DNA of 64,000 bases from the NCBI RefSeq assembly GCF_023898315.1, contig NC_064616.1, positions 535,017,102 to 535,081,101 on the forward strand, read 5' to 3'. The stretch's first letter is position 1. Every line of letters starts with the position of its first letter. The stretch is from Schistocerca nitens. Lineage: Eukaryota; Arthropoda; Insecta; Orthoptera; Acrididae. Below, piece after piece: positions 31,241-42,739 of this stretch. The notes below the pieces were generated by a model that had not been told where the DNA came from, did no database searches, and saw only the letters and a list, made by a program, of their open reading frames with translations. The translations under genes were made by a program, and so were the position numbers.

Positions 31241-32164
31241 AATTTAGCATGCTTCTTCTACATCTGTATCTACACAGACAGCCACTGTACGGTGCGTGGT
31301 GGAGGGCACCCTGTATTACTACTTGTCATTTCCCCTCCTATTCCACTCGCAAATAGAGAGAGGGAAAAACAACTGTTTGTTCACCTCTGTATGGGCCCTA
31401 TTTTCTTGTATCTTATCTTCATTGTCCTTATGCATGATGTATGCTGGTGGCAGTAGAATCATTTGGCAGTCAGCTTCAAATACCGGTTATATAACTTTTC
31501 TTAATAGTTTTTCTCGAAAAGAACCTCGCCTTACCTCGAGGGATTCCCATTTGAGATCATGAAGCATCTCTGCAACACTTACATGTTGTTCGAACCTACC
31601 GGTAGCAAATCTAGTCACCTGCCTCTGAACTACTCCAATGTCTTCCTCCAATCCAACCTGATACAGACCCCAAAAACTCAAGCAGTGCTCAAGAATAGGT
31701 TGCACCAGTGTCCTATATGTGGTCTCCTTTACAAATGGACCAGTGTTTCCAAGAATTCTCCCAGTAAACTGAAATCAACCATTTGCCTTCCCTAACACAG
31801 TTTTCACATTCTCATTCCACCTCGTATAGCTTTGCAACATTATGCCCATATACGTAAAGGAATTGACTGTGTCAAGCAGGACAACAGTAATAATGTATCC
31901 GAACATTCCAGGTTTGTTCTTCTTACTCATCCGCATTAACTTACATTTTTCTACATTTATGGCTAGCTGCAATTCATCACACTAACTGGAAATTTTGTCT
32001 AAGTGGTCTTGTACCTTCCTACAGCCGCTCTACTTTGGCACCTTGGCATCATCAGCAAACAACCGCAGACTGCCGCCCACCCTGTCCGCCAAGTCTTTTA
32101 TGTATATAGAGATGAACAGGGGTGCTATCATACTTCCCTGGGGTGCTCCTGATGATACCCTTGT

Positions 32165-33037
32165 CTATGATGAACACTTGCCAACAAGGACAATATACTG
32201 GACTCTATTATTTAAGAAGTCTTCATGCCGCTCACATATCTGCCAACTTATTCCACATGTTTGTACCTTTGTTAACAGCCGGCAATGGGACACTGTGTCA
32301 AGTGCTTGCTGGAAATCTAGAAATAAGGAACATGCCTGTTGCCCTTCATCCATAGTTCTCAGTATACCATGTGAGGAAAGGGTAAGCCGAGTTTCATATG
32401 CGTGATGCTTTCTAAAACCATGATGTGTGGACATAAGCTTCTCAATCTCATGAAAGTTTATTATATTCAAACTGAGAAGATGTTCAAGGATTCTGCAGTT
32501 AGCAGAAGTTAGGGATATTGGTTTGTAATACTGAGGGTCTGTTCTTTTACTTTTCTTATATACTGGAGTCATCTGCTCTTTTTTCCAGACGCTTGAGACT
32601 TTGTGCTGAATGAGAAATTCACAAGAAATGTAAACTAGGTAATGGGCCAATGCCATAGAGTACCCTTTGTAAAATCGAACTGGTATTCCACCCAGACCTG
32701 GTGATTTATTTGATTTCAAATCTTTCAGTTGTTTATCTATCCCAGGTATGCTTATTTCTATGTGATCCACATGGGAGTCTGCCTGATGGTCAAATGACAG
32801 TATGTCTGTACAGTTCTGCTGTGTGAATGATTTCTTGAACATGAAATTTAAAACATCAGCTTTCGTTTTGCTATCTTCAACTGCCACAGCAGACTGGTCA
32901 ACAAGAGACTGAATGGAGGCCTGAGACCAACTTAGCGACTTTACGTATGACCAGAATTTTTTCAAGTCCTCTGCTGGTTCTTTTGCTAAGGTGTAACTGT
33001 GGTAGCTGCTGTGTGCCTCGTGCATAGATAATTTCAC
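32165..33037 (-). pseudogene. LINE reverse transcriptase N-terminal half
   Basis: A 290-codon open frame holding the RT fingers and first palm motif: LKDLKSNKSPGLGGIPVRFY (about residues 105-125), MTPVYKKSKRTDPQYYKPIS (about 158-178), STHHGFRKHHAYETRLTL and CSLFLDFQQALDTVSHC (the usual DF.KAFD has become DFQQALD, still keeping the first Asp). The frame shifts before the second palm motif; LFADDA follows in a different frame near 32050. The enzyme is inactive. Confidence 0.8.
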
Positions 33038-34125
33038 AGATGCACAAATCTCTATTAACCTTCACTTGTCATCATCTGTGAATCTCCTTTTGGACTTAGA
33101 GTGCAGCAGCCTCTGCTTTCTCAGCATTTGCTCAATTTTGTTATTCAACCATGGTGGGTTTTTTCCATCCATTACCCACTTACTAGGCATGTAACTCTCC
33201 AGACCATGATTTACAATCTGCTTGGACTTTCTCCATAATACCTCTACATCCACCTTACTGGAACTAATTCACTGTCTAACTGAGATGTTAATAACTGCTT
33301 ATCCGCTCTATCTAGCAGAAACACTCCCCTAGCCTTCTTGACTGATTTATTAACTTTCATAATCATAGATGGTGTACTGACTTCATGATCACTAATCCTT
33401 GTTTCTATACCGACATTGTTGATAAGGTCCAGCCTATTTGTAGCTACAAGGTCTAAGATATTTCCATTGTGTGTGGGCTGCTGACCTTGCTGTTCAGGAC
33501 AATTTTCATAAAATGTGTTGAAAAATATTTCACATGACTGTGTCTGTACAACCCTCTCTCCCAATGAATCCCTAACATCCCAGTCTATACTCAGATACTC
33601 AGTATGTTCAAGTCGCCTCCAACTAGTATTGCATGACCTGGGTATTTATGCACTATTGACTGTAGACTTTCTTTGAATGACTCTAGAACTGTCACAGCAG
33701 AATTGGGTGGCCGGTAAAAACATCCAACAATTAACTTAGTTTCACCTACACCTGCTATACGTGACCAGATGACTTCTGTTCAACCTCAATAAAGACAATA
33801 TTTTGTCAACTGCAATGGACACTTCCCCTCCAATGGTCTCTAATCTGTCTTTCTGATATACATTCCACGACTTGCTAAATACCTCAGAGCTTTCCTCTTT
33901 GGGTTTCAGCTCTCGGTCCCAGGGATAATTTGAGTGCCGGAACTTTCCTGGAGGGTAGTAAATTCAGGAACTTTATTACAAATATTTTGACAGTTTACTG
34001 ATAAAATTCTGACAGTGAAAGTGTTTTTATTCTGAACAACGTTTGACTTCCCTTGCTGTGAATCGACTGGCAAGTGTTCAGTAGAGCAGCTAAAACTACC
34101 ACCTGTGCACTCCACAAGTACTCTG

Positions 34126-34885
34126 CTACCCGAGTACCTGCTTCATTTGTGTAGTGTACCCTGGACCTATCAAGGAGAGTCCTGCAAACCGCATATGATA
34201 GAGTAGGTCTGTAAATCTGCAGCCGAGATCATCACAGAGTTGACAAACCCTTTGGCTGAGACCCTCCATCTGGCTCCAAACCAAAGGACCCCGATCAACT
34301 CTGGGAATGATGATGCAAATTGAGAGCTCAGCTGGCATCCTGTGTGCAAGGCCAACAGTTTTCACCAAATCTGCCAGTTGCCTACACAAATTGAGAATCA
34401 CCTCAGAACCCATGGGACAGATGTCGTTGGTGCTGGCGTGAGCCACAACTTGCAGACAACTGCACCCTGCACACTCAATAGCCACAGGCAAGGCTGCTCC
34501 ACATCTCGGATGAGGCCTCTGGCAGACATGCCAAGTGCACATTGGCTTTATTTCCAGTCCTCAATGATATCTGCCTAAGAGGGTCCACGATGCGCCTAAC
34601 ATTGGAGCTCCCAATAACCAGTAAACCTCTTCCCCTATGTGCCTGCTCGGACCCTGCTGAAGGAGTGGCCACCTGTCCACTCTCAGGGTGAATGGCCAAG
34701 GCGAGGCAGCCAGTCTCCACATTGGCCTCCTGCCTCGAGCAACATGAATGTGTTACCATCTGCCACTCACCCTGCTGTGAGGGCTGATCTACAGCATTGG
34801 GTGTGCTAGGAGATACCTTGGAAGCCAAGCCTGTGGGCAAAGCAAGTGACACCTGAGATGTCCCACACTTCTCCACCACTGCCAC
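34126..34885 (-). pseudogene. LINE ORF1, SGNH-esterase-like domain
   Basis: Two overlapping minus-strand frames (34475-34885 and 34126-34542) together cover a domain with GLLVIGSSNVRRIVDPLR (first SGNH block), VVAHASTNDICP (block carrying the GxND-like motif as STND) and a C-terminal FAGLSLIGPGYTTQ. Esterase-like ORF1 domains occur in CR1-type LINEs. One frameshift separates the pieces. Confidence 0.6.
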
Positions 34886-35060
34886 ACTCTCAGGCAGCAG
34901 TCTGAAGGTGACTGAGCATAATTAAAAGAGCATTCAGCTCTTAATAAACTGCGAACAGCTCCTTCTGCATCTGTACACAGCATGCACACATCCTATCCAT
35001 CCTAGCAAGACTAACTGAAGAAGTGAACTGTAAAAGCAGACAATACTAGATGTGTGACTT

Positions 35061-36380
35061 GCTACCCCCCTGATCTGCCACCAGTGGATGCTGATGCATT
35101 AATAAACTACGTAGCTGGTTGTTCAGTGAGCAACTACAGTGTTAGAGACTAAATGAATTTATGCTTACAAAAACATGAGATTAAACCCCTAAAACACAAA
35201 AACACACATGAACTTTAATAAATACACTACGTGGAAAAAACAGAAAAGGATACACAGATAACTTGCTGCTCTGTAGACACACTCATATCACCTGCCACGA
35301 GTTGGAGCCACACTGACTGGCATACTAAATAAACAGATGCATTATATCCCCCACTTTTCGTAATTCGTAGATTTATTTAGGCAGTATCATTATCAGGTAG
35401 TTGCAGGCAGTAAACAGTAAGTAAAAGATAGTAGAACATGGCCATAGTGTGGGATGTTCTCCATCCTGTCTATGTGACTGTAGTGGACCATACAGTGTCA
35501 TCCACAGTCTTCTATTAAATCTAAGTTCTGGAACAGGTGTAGGCCAGACTGCAATGACTGGCTGGTGTCATCTGCAGCAGGCAGGCCTGGTGGTATGCAC
35601 GCCAGTGTCAGCTTCCATTTTTCCGGTAAAACATATGATGCTGGCTGCAGTGGAAAAATGACTTCATCAGTGGCAAGTTGAGTGATAAAATGTAATAGTT
35701 TTATCTTCTTTGTAAGGGACACCACAGCACAGTTCCTCATTAAACATAGGTGGCATTATCCCACTGAGGCTGCATTTATTTAGACCTCTCCTTTGTCATA
35801 AAACTTCTTTTGGTTCTGTAAGCTACTATCAAGTGTTGAGCCCAAATAAGGCATTTTTCTTTCGTTTTACTCATTTAACATCCATGACATCATTTCACTT
35901 GGGATCTGTGGAAGGTGCATTAGTATATTTTTCATTGTAAAAAATTATTGTTCATTGTTGTTTTTCTGGCATATTTTATATCCTGGAGTATCTTCTGACT
36001 ATGGATCAAAAGGTATGTCTTATTTAATGTAAATGCCAGACAGTGGTTCAGAAAAGCTTCACGAGTTGAATAACAAAGAAGATGCCTAAATAAATAGAGC
36101 CTAAGTGGAAAAAGGGTTCCTGCATTTAATATTATCAGATTTTCTGGCTTCAACCTGTCCTACAGTATTATCATTTATGTAAGATACCACCATGGGGTCT
36201 ACTTACTGGGAGGCAAAACCGTGTACGAGTTAATTTTAAAATGACTATAGCTTGGGGTGTCAATGGACACAACATGTGATATCAACCCAAACATATTGAG
36301 GGAGGGGAGATCTGAATAGCAAATACTACAGGGGGAGATTTTAGAGCATGGGGTGGTTTATCTTTCAGGCCACACCACAT
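35061..36380. other. No recognisable gene; unassigned repeat-like DNA
   Basis: Begins with probable LINE 5' UTR (to about 35330). Three short TTTATTTAGGC/GCCTAAATAAAT-type motifs at 35369, 35768 and 36084 hint at a further repeat, but I cannot define its ends. No supportable coding frame. Confidence 0.35.
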
Positions 36381-36480
36381 GCCATGTTTTACTAGGACAA
36401 TACACAACCACATTCAGCAAGGAATATGTAAGCCAGTTTTGAAGAATAAAGGATACCACAGCTTCCAAGATGGCATCAAG
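36381..36480 (+). mobile_element. Possible mariner scrap
   Basis: Plus strand: DNTQPHSARNM, ASFEE, RIPQLPRWHQ, resembling the 'DNARPHSA...FLE...WE.LPHPPYSPDLAP' block around the second and third catalytic Asp of mariner transposases. Isolated and decayed. Confidence 0.35.
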
Positions 36481-36838
36481 TGCAGTGATGTATAGCAACC
36501 AGATGAATAAGAGTTGCAGTTCTGCAGTGAAAAAAAGGAAATTGTGAAAGTTGTAAAAGTGGAGAAAAACAACTCATTTCAAGTTTACAAAAAATTGTGG
36601 ACATTGTAAGGTGTGATATTTTGCATCTACCAAATAAAAATTCTGAGGTGAGGAAGCTGCACCATATTCCAAACAACAAATCAAGTTGTGACAAAGCAAG
36701 CTGGGATACTTGTACTTCCGTCTTGTTTTTCCAGCTGCCTCTTTTTTTCATTTTTGAATTCATTGCCAGTAACATACATGAGTATAATATGCATTTTCAT
36801 AAAAAAAGGAAGATTGGCCCTCAGTTTCAAAGAATATA

Positions 36839-38260
36839 CACTCCTGGAAATGGAAAAAAGAACACATTGACACCAGTGTGTCAGACCCACCATACTTGCT
36901 CCGGACACTGCGAGACGGCTGTACAAGCAATGATCACACGCACGGCACAGCGGACACACCAGGAACCGCGGTGTTGGCCGTCGAATGGCGCTAGCTGCGC
37001 AGCATTTGTGCACCGCCGCCGTCAGTGTCAGCCAGATTGCCGTGGCATACGGAGCTCCATCGCAGTCTTTAACACTGGTAGCATGCCGCGACAGCGTGGA
37101 CGTGAACCGTATGTGCAGTTGACGGACTTTGAGCGAGGGCGTATAGTGGGCATGCGGGAGGCCGGGTGGACGTACCGCAGAATTGCTCAACACGTGGGGC
37201 GTGAGGTCTCCACAGTACATCGATGTTGTCGCCAGTGGTCGGCGGAAGGTGCACGTGCCCGTCGACCTGGGACCGGACCACAGCGACGCACGGATGCACG
37301 CCAAGACCGTAGGATCCTACGCAGTGCCGTAGGGGACCGCACCGCCACTTCCCAGCAAATTAGGGACACTGTTGCTCCTGGGGTATCGGCGAGGACCATT
37401 CGCAACCGTCTCCATGAAGCTGGGCTACGGTCCCGCACACCGTTAGGCCGTCTTCCGCTCACGCCCCAACATCGTGCAGCCCGCCTCCAGTGGTGTCGCG
37501 ACAGGCGTGAATGGAGGGACGAATGGAGACGTGTCGTCTTCAGCGATGAGAGTCTCTTCTGCCTTGGTGCCAATGATGGTCGTATGCGTGTTTGGCGCCG
37601 TGCAGGTGAGCGCCACAATCAGGACTGCATACGACCGAGGCACACAGGGCCAACACCCGGCATCATGGTGTGGGGAGCGATCTCCTACACTGGCCGTACA
37701 CCACTGGTGATCGTCGAGGGGACACTGAATAGTGCACGGTACATCCAAACCGTCATCGAACCCATCGTTCTACCATTCCTAGACCGGCAAGGGAACTTGC
37801 TGTTCCAACAGGACAATGCACGTCTGCATGTATCCCGTGCCACCCAACGTGCTCTAGAAGGTGTAAGTCAACTACCCTGGCCAGCAAGATCTCCGGATCT
37901 GTCCCCCATTGAGCATGTTTGGGACTGGATGAAGCGTCGTCTCACGCGGTCTGCATGTCCAGCATGAACGCTGGTCCAACTGAGGCGCCAGGTGGAAATG
38001 GCATGGCAAGCCGTTCCACAGGACTACATCCAGCATCTCTACGATCGTCTCCATGGGAGAATAGCAGCCTGCATTGCTGCGAAAGGTGGATATACACTGT
38101 ACTAGTGCCGACATTGTGCATGCTCTGTTGCCTGTGTCTATGTGCCTGTGGTTCTGTCAGTGTGATCATGTGATGTATCTGACCCCAGGAATGTGTCAAT
38201 AAAGTTTCCCCTTCCTGGGACAATGAATTCACGGTGTTCTTATTTCAATTTCCAGGAGTG
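36839..38260 (+). mobile_element. Tc1-like DNA transposon, copy 2 (1422 bp)
   Basis: Flanked by TA at 36837-36838 and 38261-38262, with the same terminal repeats as copy 1 (CACTCCTGGAAATGGAAAAA at the left; the right end is its complement with a few differences). Identical length to copy 1 at 10069-11490 and opposite orientation, 25.3 kb apart. Sequence differences are scattered single bases. Confidence 0.95.
37083..38105 (+). pseudogene. Tc1-like transposase, one nonsense codon (copy 2)
   Basis: Same 340-codon transposase as in copy 1, starting MPRQRGREP and closing at TAG 38103-38105, with one premature TGA at 37965-37967 after TRSACPA (CGA, Arg, in copy 1: a CpG-type transition). Helix-turn-helix modules, VVFSDES, FQQDNARLH and SPDLSPIEHVW are all present. 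Catalytic D155, D244 and E277 are intact; NARPH of copy 1 is NARLH here. The upstream extension from 36597 belongs to flanking DNA and the terminal repeat. Each copy is broken at a different codon, so neither stop is ancestral. Confidence 0.9.
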
Positions 38261-38262
38261 TA

Positions 38263-39160
38263 ACACCACATCTAATTTTGTGTTTAGTTTTATGTATGTA
38301 ATTGGTTTTCTAATTAATTTTGAGTATGCCTAGTTAGTATCTTTTGTTATAGAGTGAAATCAGTAATTGTTTCATAACTTAAACTCTATTGTTGACTTAT
38401 AAACAAATATAAATTCTGTACTAACTGTAAACATCTGGAGGAATAACTAATAGTATTCTTGAAGAATCTATTTGGCTATATTCGAAAGCATATTAGCAAA
38501 GCCAGCCGTTAATTAATTCCAAAGTAATTAACAGTTTTGTCAAAAGTATTGTTTGCATATCAATATTGGTTAATTTCATGATTTAAACAAATAATTTGGC
38601 CTAATTCTTGTAGTAGAAAAAACTGTTAGAAACAACCAATTTTTCAATGTGTTCAGTTAACTGAATGAGTTTAATTGTAATTTCTGTAAATTTAACTTCA
38701 ATCAATGTGTGGTTTCAGCACATGTTATTGTGAGGATATATGAGGGCCTGTTTTTTGTTACTGAGACAGTCAGTCCACGGCCGGGTTTCAGACGAGGAAC
38801 CTGTATTGGTTAGATCAACAACAATGCATCTGTGAAATAAGTGTAACACAATTAGGCCATGAGTTAAAACAATGACAGTGTCTGTTCTAAACGTACCTTT
38901 TTATTCTTCAAGAACTGTGAACTATGTGGTTAGGTATTTACTGCTTGTAAATGTTCAACAGTAAACTATTGCAGCAGTATGTGGATGTTTGCCTGCAACC
39001 TATTAATGAGGCTTATCAAAAGTTAAACAATAGTGCACTGGCAACGTAACTGTCTATTATTGGGGGTTTGTAAACAGTGGAAGTAATGTACTGTGAAACG
39101 CAAATGTGCACCTATTGGCTACATCATTTAAATTAGTCAGTGTTGTACTTCCACACCCCA
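38263..39160. other. Unassigned; possibly LINE 5' UTR in the right part
   Basis: 38700-39160 contains GGTTTCAGACGAGGAACCTG and AACAATGCATCTGTGAAATA, sequence I associate with dispersed grasshopper repeats. It precedes a LINE ORF1, so a 5' UTR is the simplest reading. The left part has nothing recognisable. Confidence 0.35.
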
Positions 39161-42100
39161 TTTTTCAGCCAGTGTAGCAACACAGTACGTCGACACCAAG
39201 GACAACAAATGAAGAACTAAAAGAAGGTGAACCATCACAAAGTAAGCCACAAAATGGGAATCTGATGAGTTATGAGAAGCACAAAGACAGTGTCAAATGG
39301 GTGTCAAACATAGCAAATGAAATTATATCTGCAGATAACTACAGGTACCGTGTACTGTTGACTGGTACTATTGAGTGCAATATGGATGACAAACTTTGTA
39401 AACAGTGTGTGAACAGAAAAACAAACCAGTCAACATGAGAAGAATGCAACAGAAATTGACTGCCAGTGACCAAAAAATAGCAAACCATGCAACAAAAGCC
39501 AATCCTCAATGACTAAAAGGAGTCATCCTGTAGGATCAGGTGGGAGAAAGACTTAACAAACCTTATAAACAACATGAAAGCAATGGCAACTCCACTCAAA
39601 AATCTTACGTACAGTGCAATGTACTTTTTCTTGCTGATAGTCATGGAAGAATATTAGCTGATACTCTACTAAGTGTAATTCATAAAATCCAATAAAGCAG
39701 CACCGGGAAGCCAGGAGCAAGGACGAAAAACATCAGAGAAGACTCAACTTTAGAGAGCAAAATGTTGCATGACAATGACTTTGTTGTCTCTATAATAGGT
39801 ACAAATAATGTTGTTTGTAATGAAGGTGATACATGTATTGGAGATCTGTCTAAGTCTGTACAATGAAACAAATTAAAAAAACATTGTTGTTCCTACCATC
39901 CCACATCTATGTGATTTAATGTACAGCTTGTGTGTTGACAAATAGATAAGAGAAACATATGCCAGAATTAAATCATTATGCTTGAGATATGAAAAATGTT
40001 TACCTTTAGATACAGGCACATTAGATTAGAGCATGCAACTAAAAATGGACTACATCTGAACTGTGAGGGCAAGCATATTCTGTGCTAAAAATTAAGCAAA
40101 ATTTAGTTTTTGAGTGAGACTGACATCCCTTTTTTAGTGTAAATAGACCTTCTGTGTGCACACACAAAGGCAAAAGATTTACCGACAACATCAAGAAAGA
40201 TAAAAAGTGTAAAACAATGTTCCAGAATGTCCAGTCCATTACTGATGAAACAGGAAGTAAATCACACATATATATTGTGAATGGACTTTGTATAAGGGCA
40301 AAGAGGGTTGTAGTTTTAAGTTGAACAATTATCAAATTGTGGGTGCACACTACACAAAGATACACAAAGGTGGTGGTATGGGTACTTATGTCAGAAATAA
40401 CATTCATTGCAAAAACATTGAATAGGTTGATATCTCGCAATGGAGATGGCCTTTGAAGTAGCAATAGTTACAATGAAGGTAGGCAAAAACAACATAATAA
40501 TTATTTGCGTGTATAGCTCAGCAAATAATAGAAGAATTCTTTTGCCACTTACAAAAACTTTTGCGTAAACTATCTACAAACAAAAAACAGGTTAATAACA
40601 GTAGATGTAAACACAGACTCTTTAAGCTATAATTTAAATTATCTTACACACTTTGACATGTTGCACTGCTATAACCATATCAAAACAAATGAGGAAACAA
40701 CCAGAATAACATCTAACTAACAATCCTGCATTGATCATGTTGGTGGAAATGTAGATAGGACAGATACAGTGGTAAGGACTATTGAAATAACAACTCTATA
40801 TATAGAGATTAATGCAGACCAAAAAGAGTTCTGCATAGTGACCTACTCATTAAGAAGGAACTTGTACAGAGATATGGGCAGAAATTATCCAGATCACAGG
40901 ATATAAATGAAAAATGGGGCCTTTTCTATGAAATATTTATGCATAGTTTTAACCAGGCATGTCCAATAGTAAAAAAAGAACTAAGCAAATCAGATCACAC
41001 AAAGAGCCTTAAAATTCCCCAATAACATCAGCAAAACAGCCTGGCATATTGTAAACAAAGAATGTGAACATAAGAGGGTATCCAGTCTGCAGAAATATAG
41101 CACTAGAAGAAAATGGAATGATGTTGTTGAATGAGCCAAAGACAGTTTATAAGGCCTTCATAAAACATTTTAGTAAGGCAAGCAGAGAAGAAATTGATGA
41201 ATCAACACTACAAATAAACTCAGTTAAAATGAGTAAGGAGTGTAAGAATACGAGGTCATGAAAATAATTTCAAAACTCAAAATAAAAACATGAACTGGCT
41301 GGGATGACATACCATTTACATTACATACAAAATTGAAAAATGAATTAATAAAACAAATAACACACTCAATAAATAGTTCAACTGACCAGGCAAACTTTCC
41401 TGCATTTTTAAAAATTACTGAGACTTGATCAGTAAGTAAAAAGTGTGCAACCACTGACAAATAATTACAGGCCAATATAACTGACTTCAACAGCTAGCAA
41501 GCTGCTTGAAAGAGTAATTCTATACCTAATGGAATCCTCCTCCTGTAAATACATTCTACTGAACAACTAGAAGCACAGGTTCTGAAAATGACAATCCATA
41601 ATAACGGCAGTAGCAGCTTTTTTCCATGAACTGCTAAACAGACTGGATAAAGGAAACGAAGTTATTGGAATTTTTCCAGATTTGTGTAATGCATATGATT
41701 CTGTGAATTATGCAGTTCTATTAGCCAAGTGTAAGAAAAGTAGCACTGAAATTCTTAAGTTCTTGTCTGTGAGATAAAAGACAGTGCACTAAACTCAGTT
41801 AAATGATGAAACTAAGACAGTATAATCAGCATACAGAACTCTGAACTATGGAGTCCCACAGTGACTTATAGATTGTCCATTCTTTGTTCTTTTAGATATT
41901 ACTGACGTAACACAGCCAGAAAACTCAAAAGGCTGATGAGACATCATTTATTAACTGGAGCCATACTGAGTGGCTAACATTTGAAAGCAATAAAGAGAAC
42001 TTTGAAATGATCACAGAATATCTAACAAAGAATAAACTTACACTGAATAAGAACAAGAATGTAGTAACAAAGTTCTTGTTAAATTATAATAACAGTGATG

Positions 42101-42256
42101 TTGAATAACTTTGTACAGTTGAAACATCTGATAAACATAAGTTTGTAGGCATTTTGATCGATGAACATCTCACATGGAAAGATCATATCTGTGATATCTG
42201 TAAAAAGGTTATACCAGTAATATTTACTTACTACAATGTCTTACAAATATAATACA
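39161..42256 (+). mobile_element. Decayed LINE with SGNH ORF1, EN and RT
   Basis: Plus-strand fragments in order: ORF1 with LCKQCVNRK (39390-39420) and an SGNH-like region (39615-40080: VLFLADSHGRILADTL, VVSIIGTNNVV, HLNCEGKHI); endonuclease (40300-40830: NYQIVGAHY, GGGMGTYVRNNI); RT (41250-42250: WDDIPFTL, FPAFLKIT, VIGIFPDLCNAYDSVNYAVL, LNYGVPQ, HKFVGILIDEHLTWKDHI). Stops are very frequent, so the copy is old. It ends at a C-run (42258-42270). Confidence 0.65.
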
Positions 42257-42270
42257 CCCCCCCCCCCCCC
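42257..42270. repeat. Poly-C run
   Basis: Run of 13-14 C at the end of the LINE remnant. Confidence 0.9.
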
Positions 42271-42319
42271 TTCGTTAAACAAGTTTACTGCCACTAATAT
42301 ATTGTAGTACATAGAAGTT

Positions 42320-42650
42320 GCCAGTGGCCTCGCCATAGTGTTTACACTGGTTCCCAACAAATCACTGAAGTTAAGCACTGTCAGGCTGGCCTAGCATTTG
42401 AATGGGTGACTATCTGATCTGCTGAGCATTGTTGGCAAGCAGGATGCACTCAGCCCTTCTGGGGTGAACTGGGGAGCTACTTGATTGAGTAGTAGCAGCT
42501 CTCATCCCATAAACTGACATACGGTCAGGAGAATGGTGTGCTGACTATATGCCCCTCCATATCTGCATCCAGTGACACCTGTGAGCTGAGGGTGACACTG
42601 CAGCCTGTCAGTGCCATTGGATCTTCATGGCCTGTTAAGATGGGGTTCAG
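42320..42650 (+). mobile_element. 5S rRNA-derived SINE (SINE3-like)
   Basis: The first ~115 bases follow 5S rRNA: GCCAGTGGCCTCGCCATAGT, TACACTGGTTCCCAACA, AGTTAAGCACTG at 42369-42380 (the A-box of the 5S internal promoter) and GAATGGGTGAC at 42400-42410 (C-box). An unrelated body (GGGGTGAACTGGGGAGCTAC) follows to about 42650. SINE3 elements use the 5S internal promoter for pol III transcription. It lies between two LINE remnants. No clear duplication was found. Confidence 0.75.
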
Positions 42651-42739
42651 TTTTATATAAAAGTAGAACTATCTGCAAAGTTGTTTTGAATTTTTAGTCA
42701 TTCACTGACATTGCCTTTCAACCCCCAACTATTTGCTTT

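Larger units (their letters stand above)
31250..35060 (-). mobile_element. CR1/Jockey-type LINE with SGNH ORF1, EN, RT and 3' end
   Basis: About 3.8 kb, near full length. From 35060 downwards: ORF1 with a Cys-containing start (MCMLCTDAEG) and an SGNH-esterase-like domain (34885-34126: GLLVIGSSNVRRI, VVAHASTNDI, PRVDRGPLVWSQMEGL); endonuclease (34060-33240: RILSVNCQNICNK, IIPGTES, ISDHEVSTPSM); RT (33037-31990: LKSNKSPGLGGIPVRFYK, YYKPISLTSANCRILEHLL, SLFLDFQQALDTVSH, GSLRLFADDA); C-terminal (WNENVKTVLGKAN, LEHCLSFWGLYQ, KWESLEVRR). The 3' UTR (CACCGTACAGTGGC-type) and a GTAGATACAGATGTAG tail follow. Frames are broken several times. Confidence 0.85.

Noticed and set aside
35498-35740. 80-codon minus-strand frame as a host exon
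   Set aside because: No flanking splice pair and no conserved motif; cannot be told from chance.
36597-37082. Open frame extending the copy-2 transposase by 162 codons upstream
   Set aside because: The first 80 codons lie outside the transposon in unrelated flanking DNA and the rest cover the terminal repeat; copy 1 has a different upstream sequence, so the extension is chance.
42320-42440. Functional 5S rRNA gene
   Set aside because: Too many changes from 5S rRNA, followed directly by a SINE-like body; not an intact gene.
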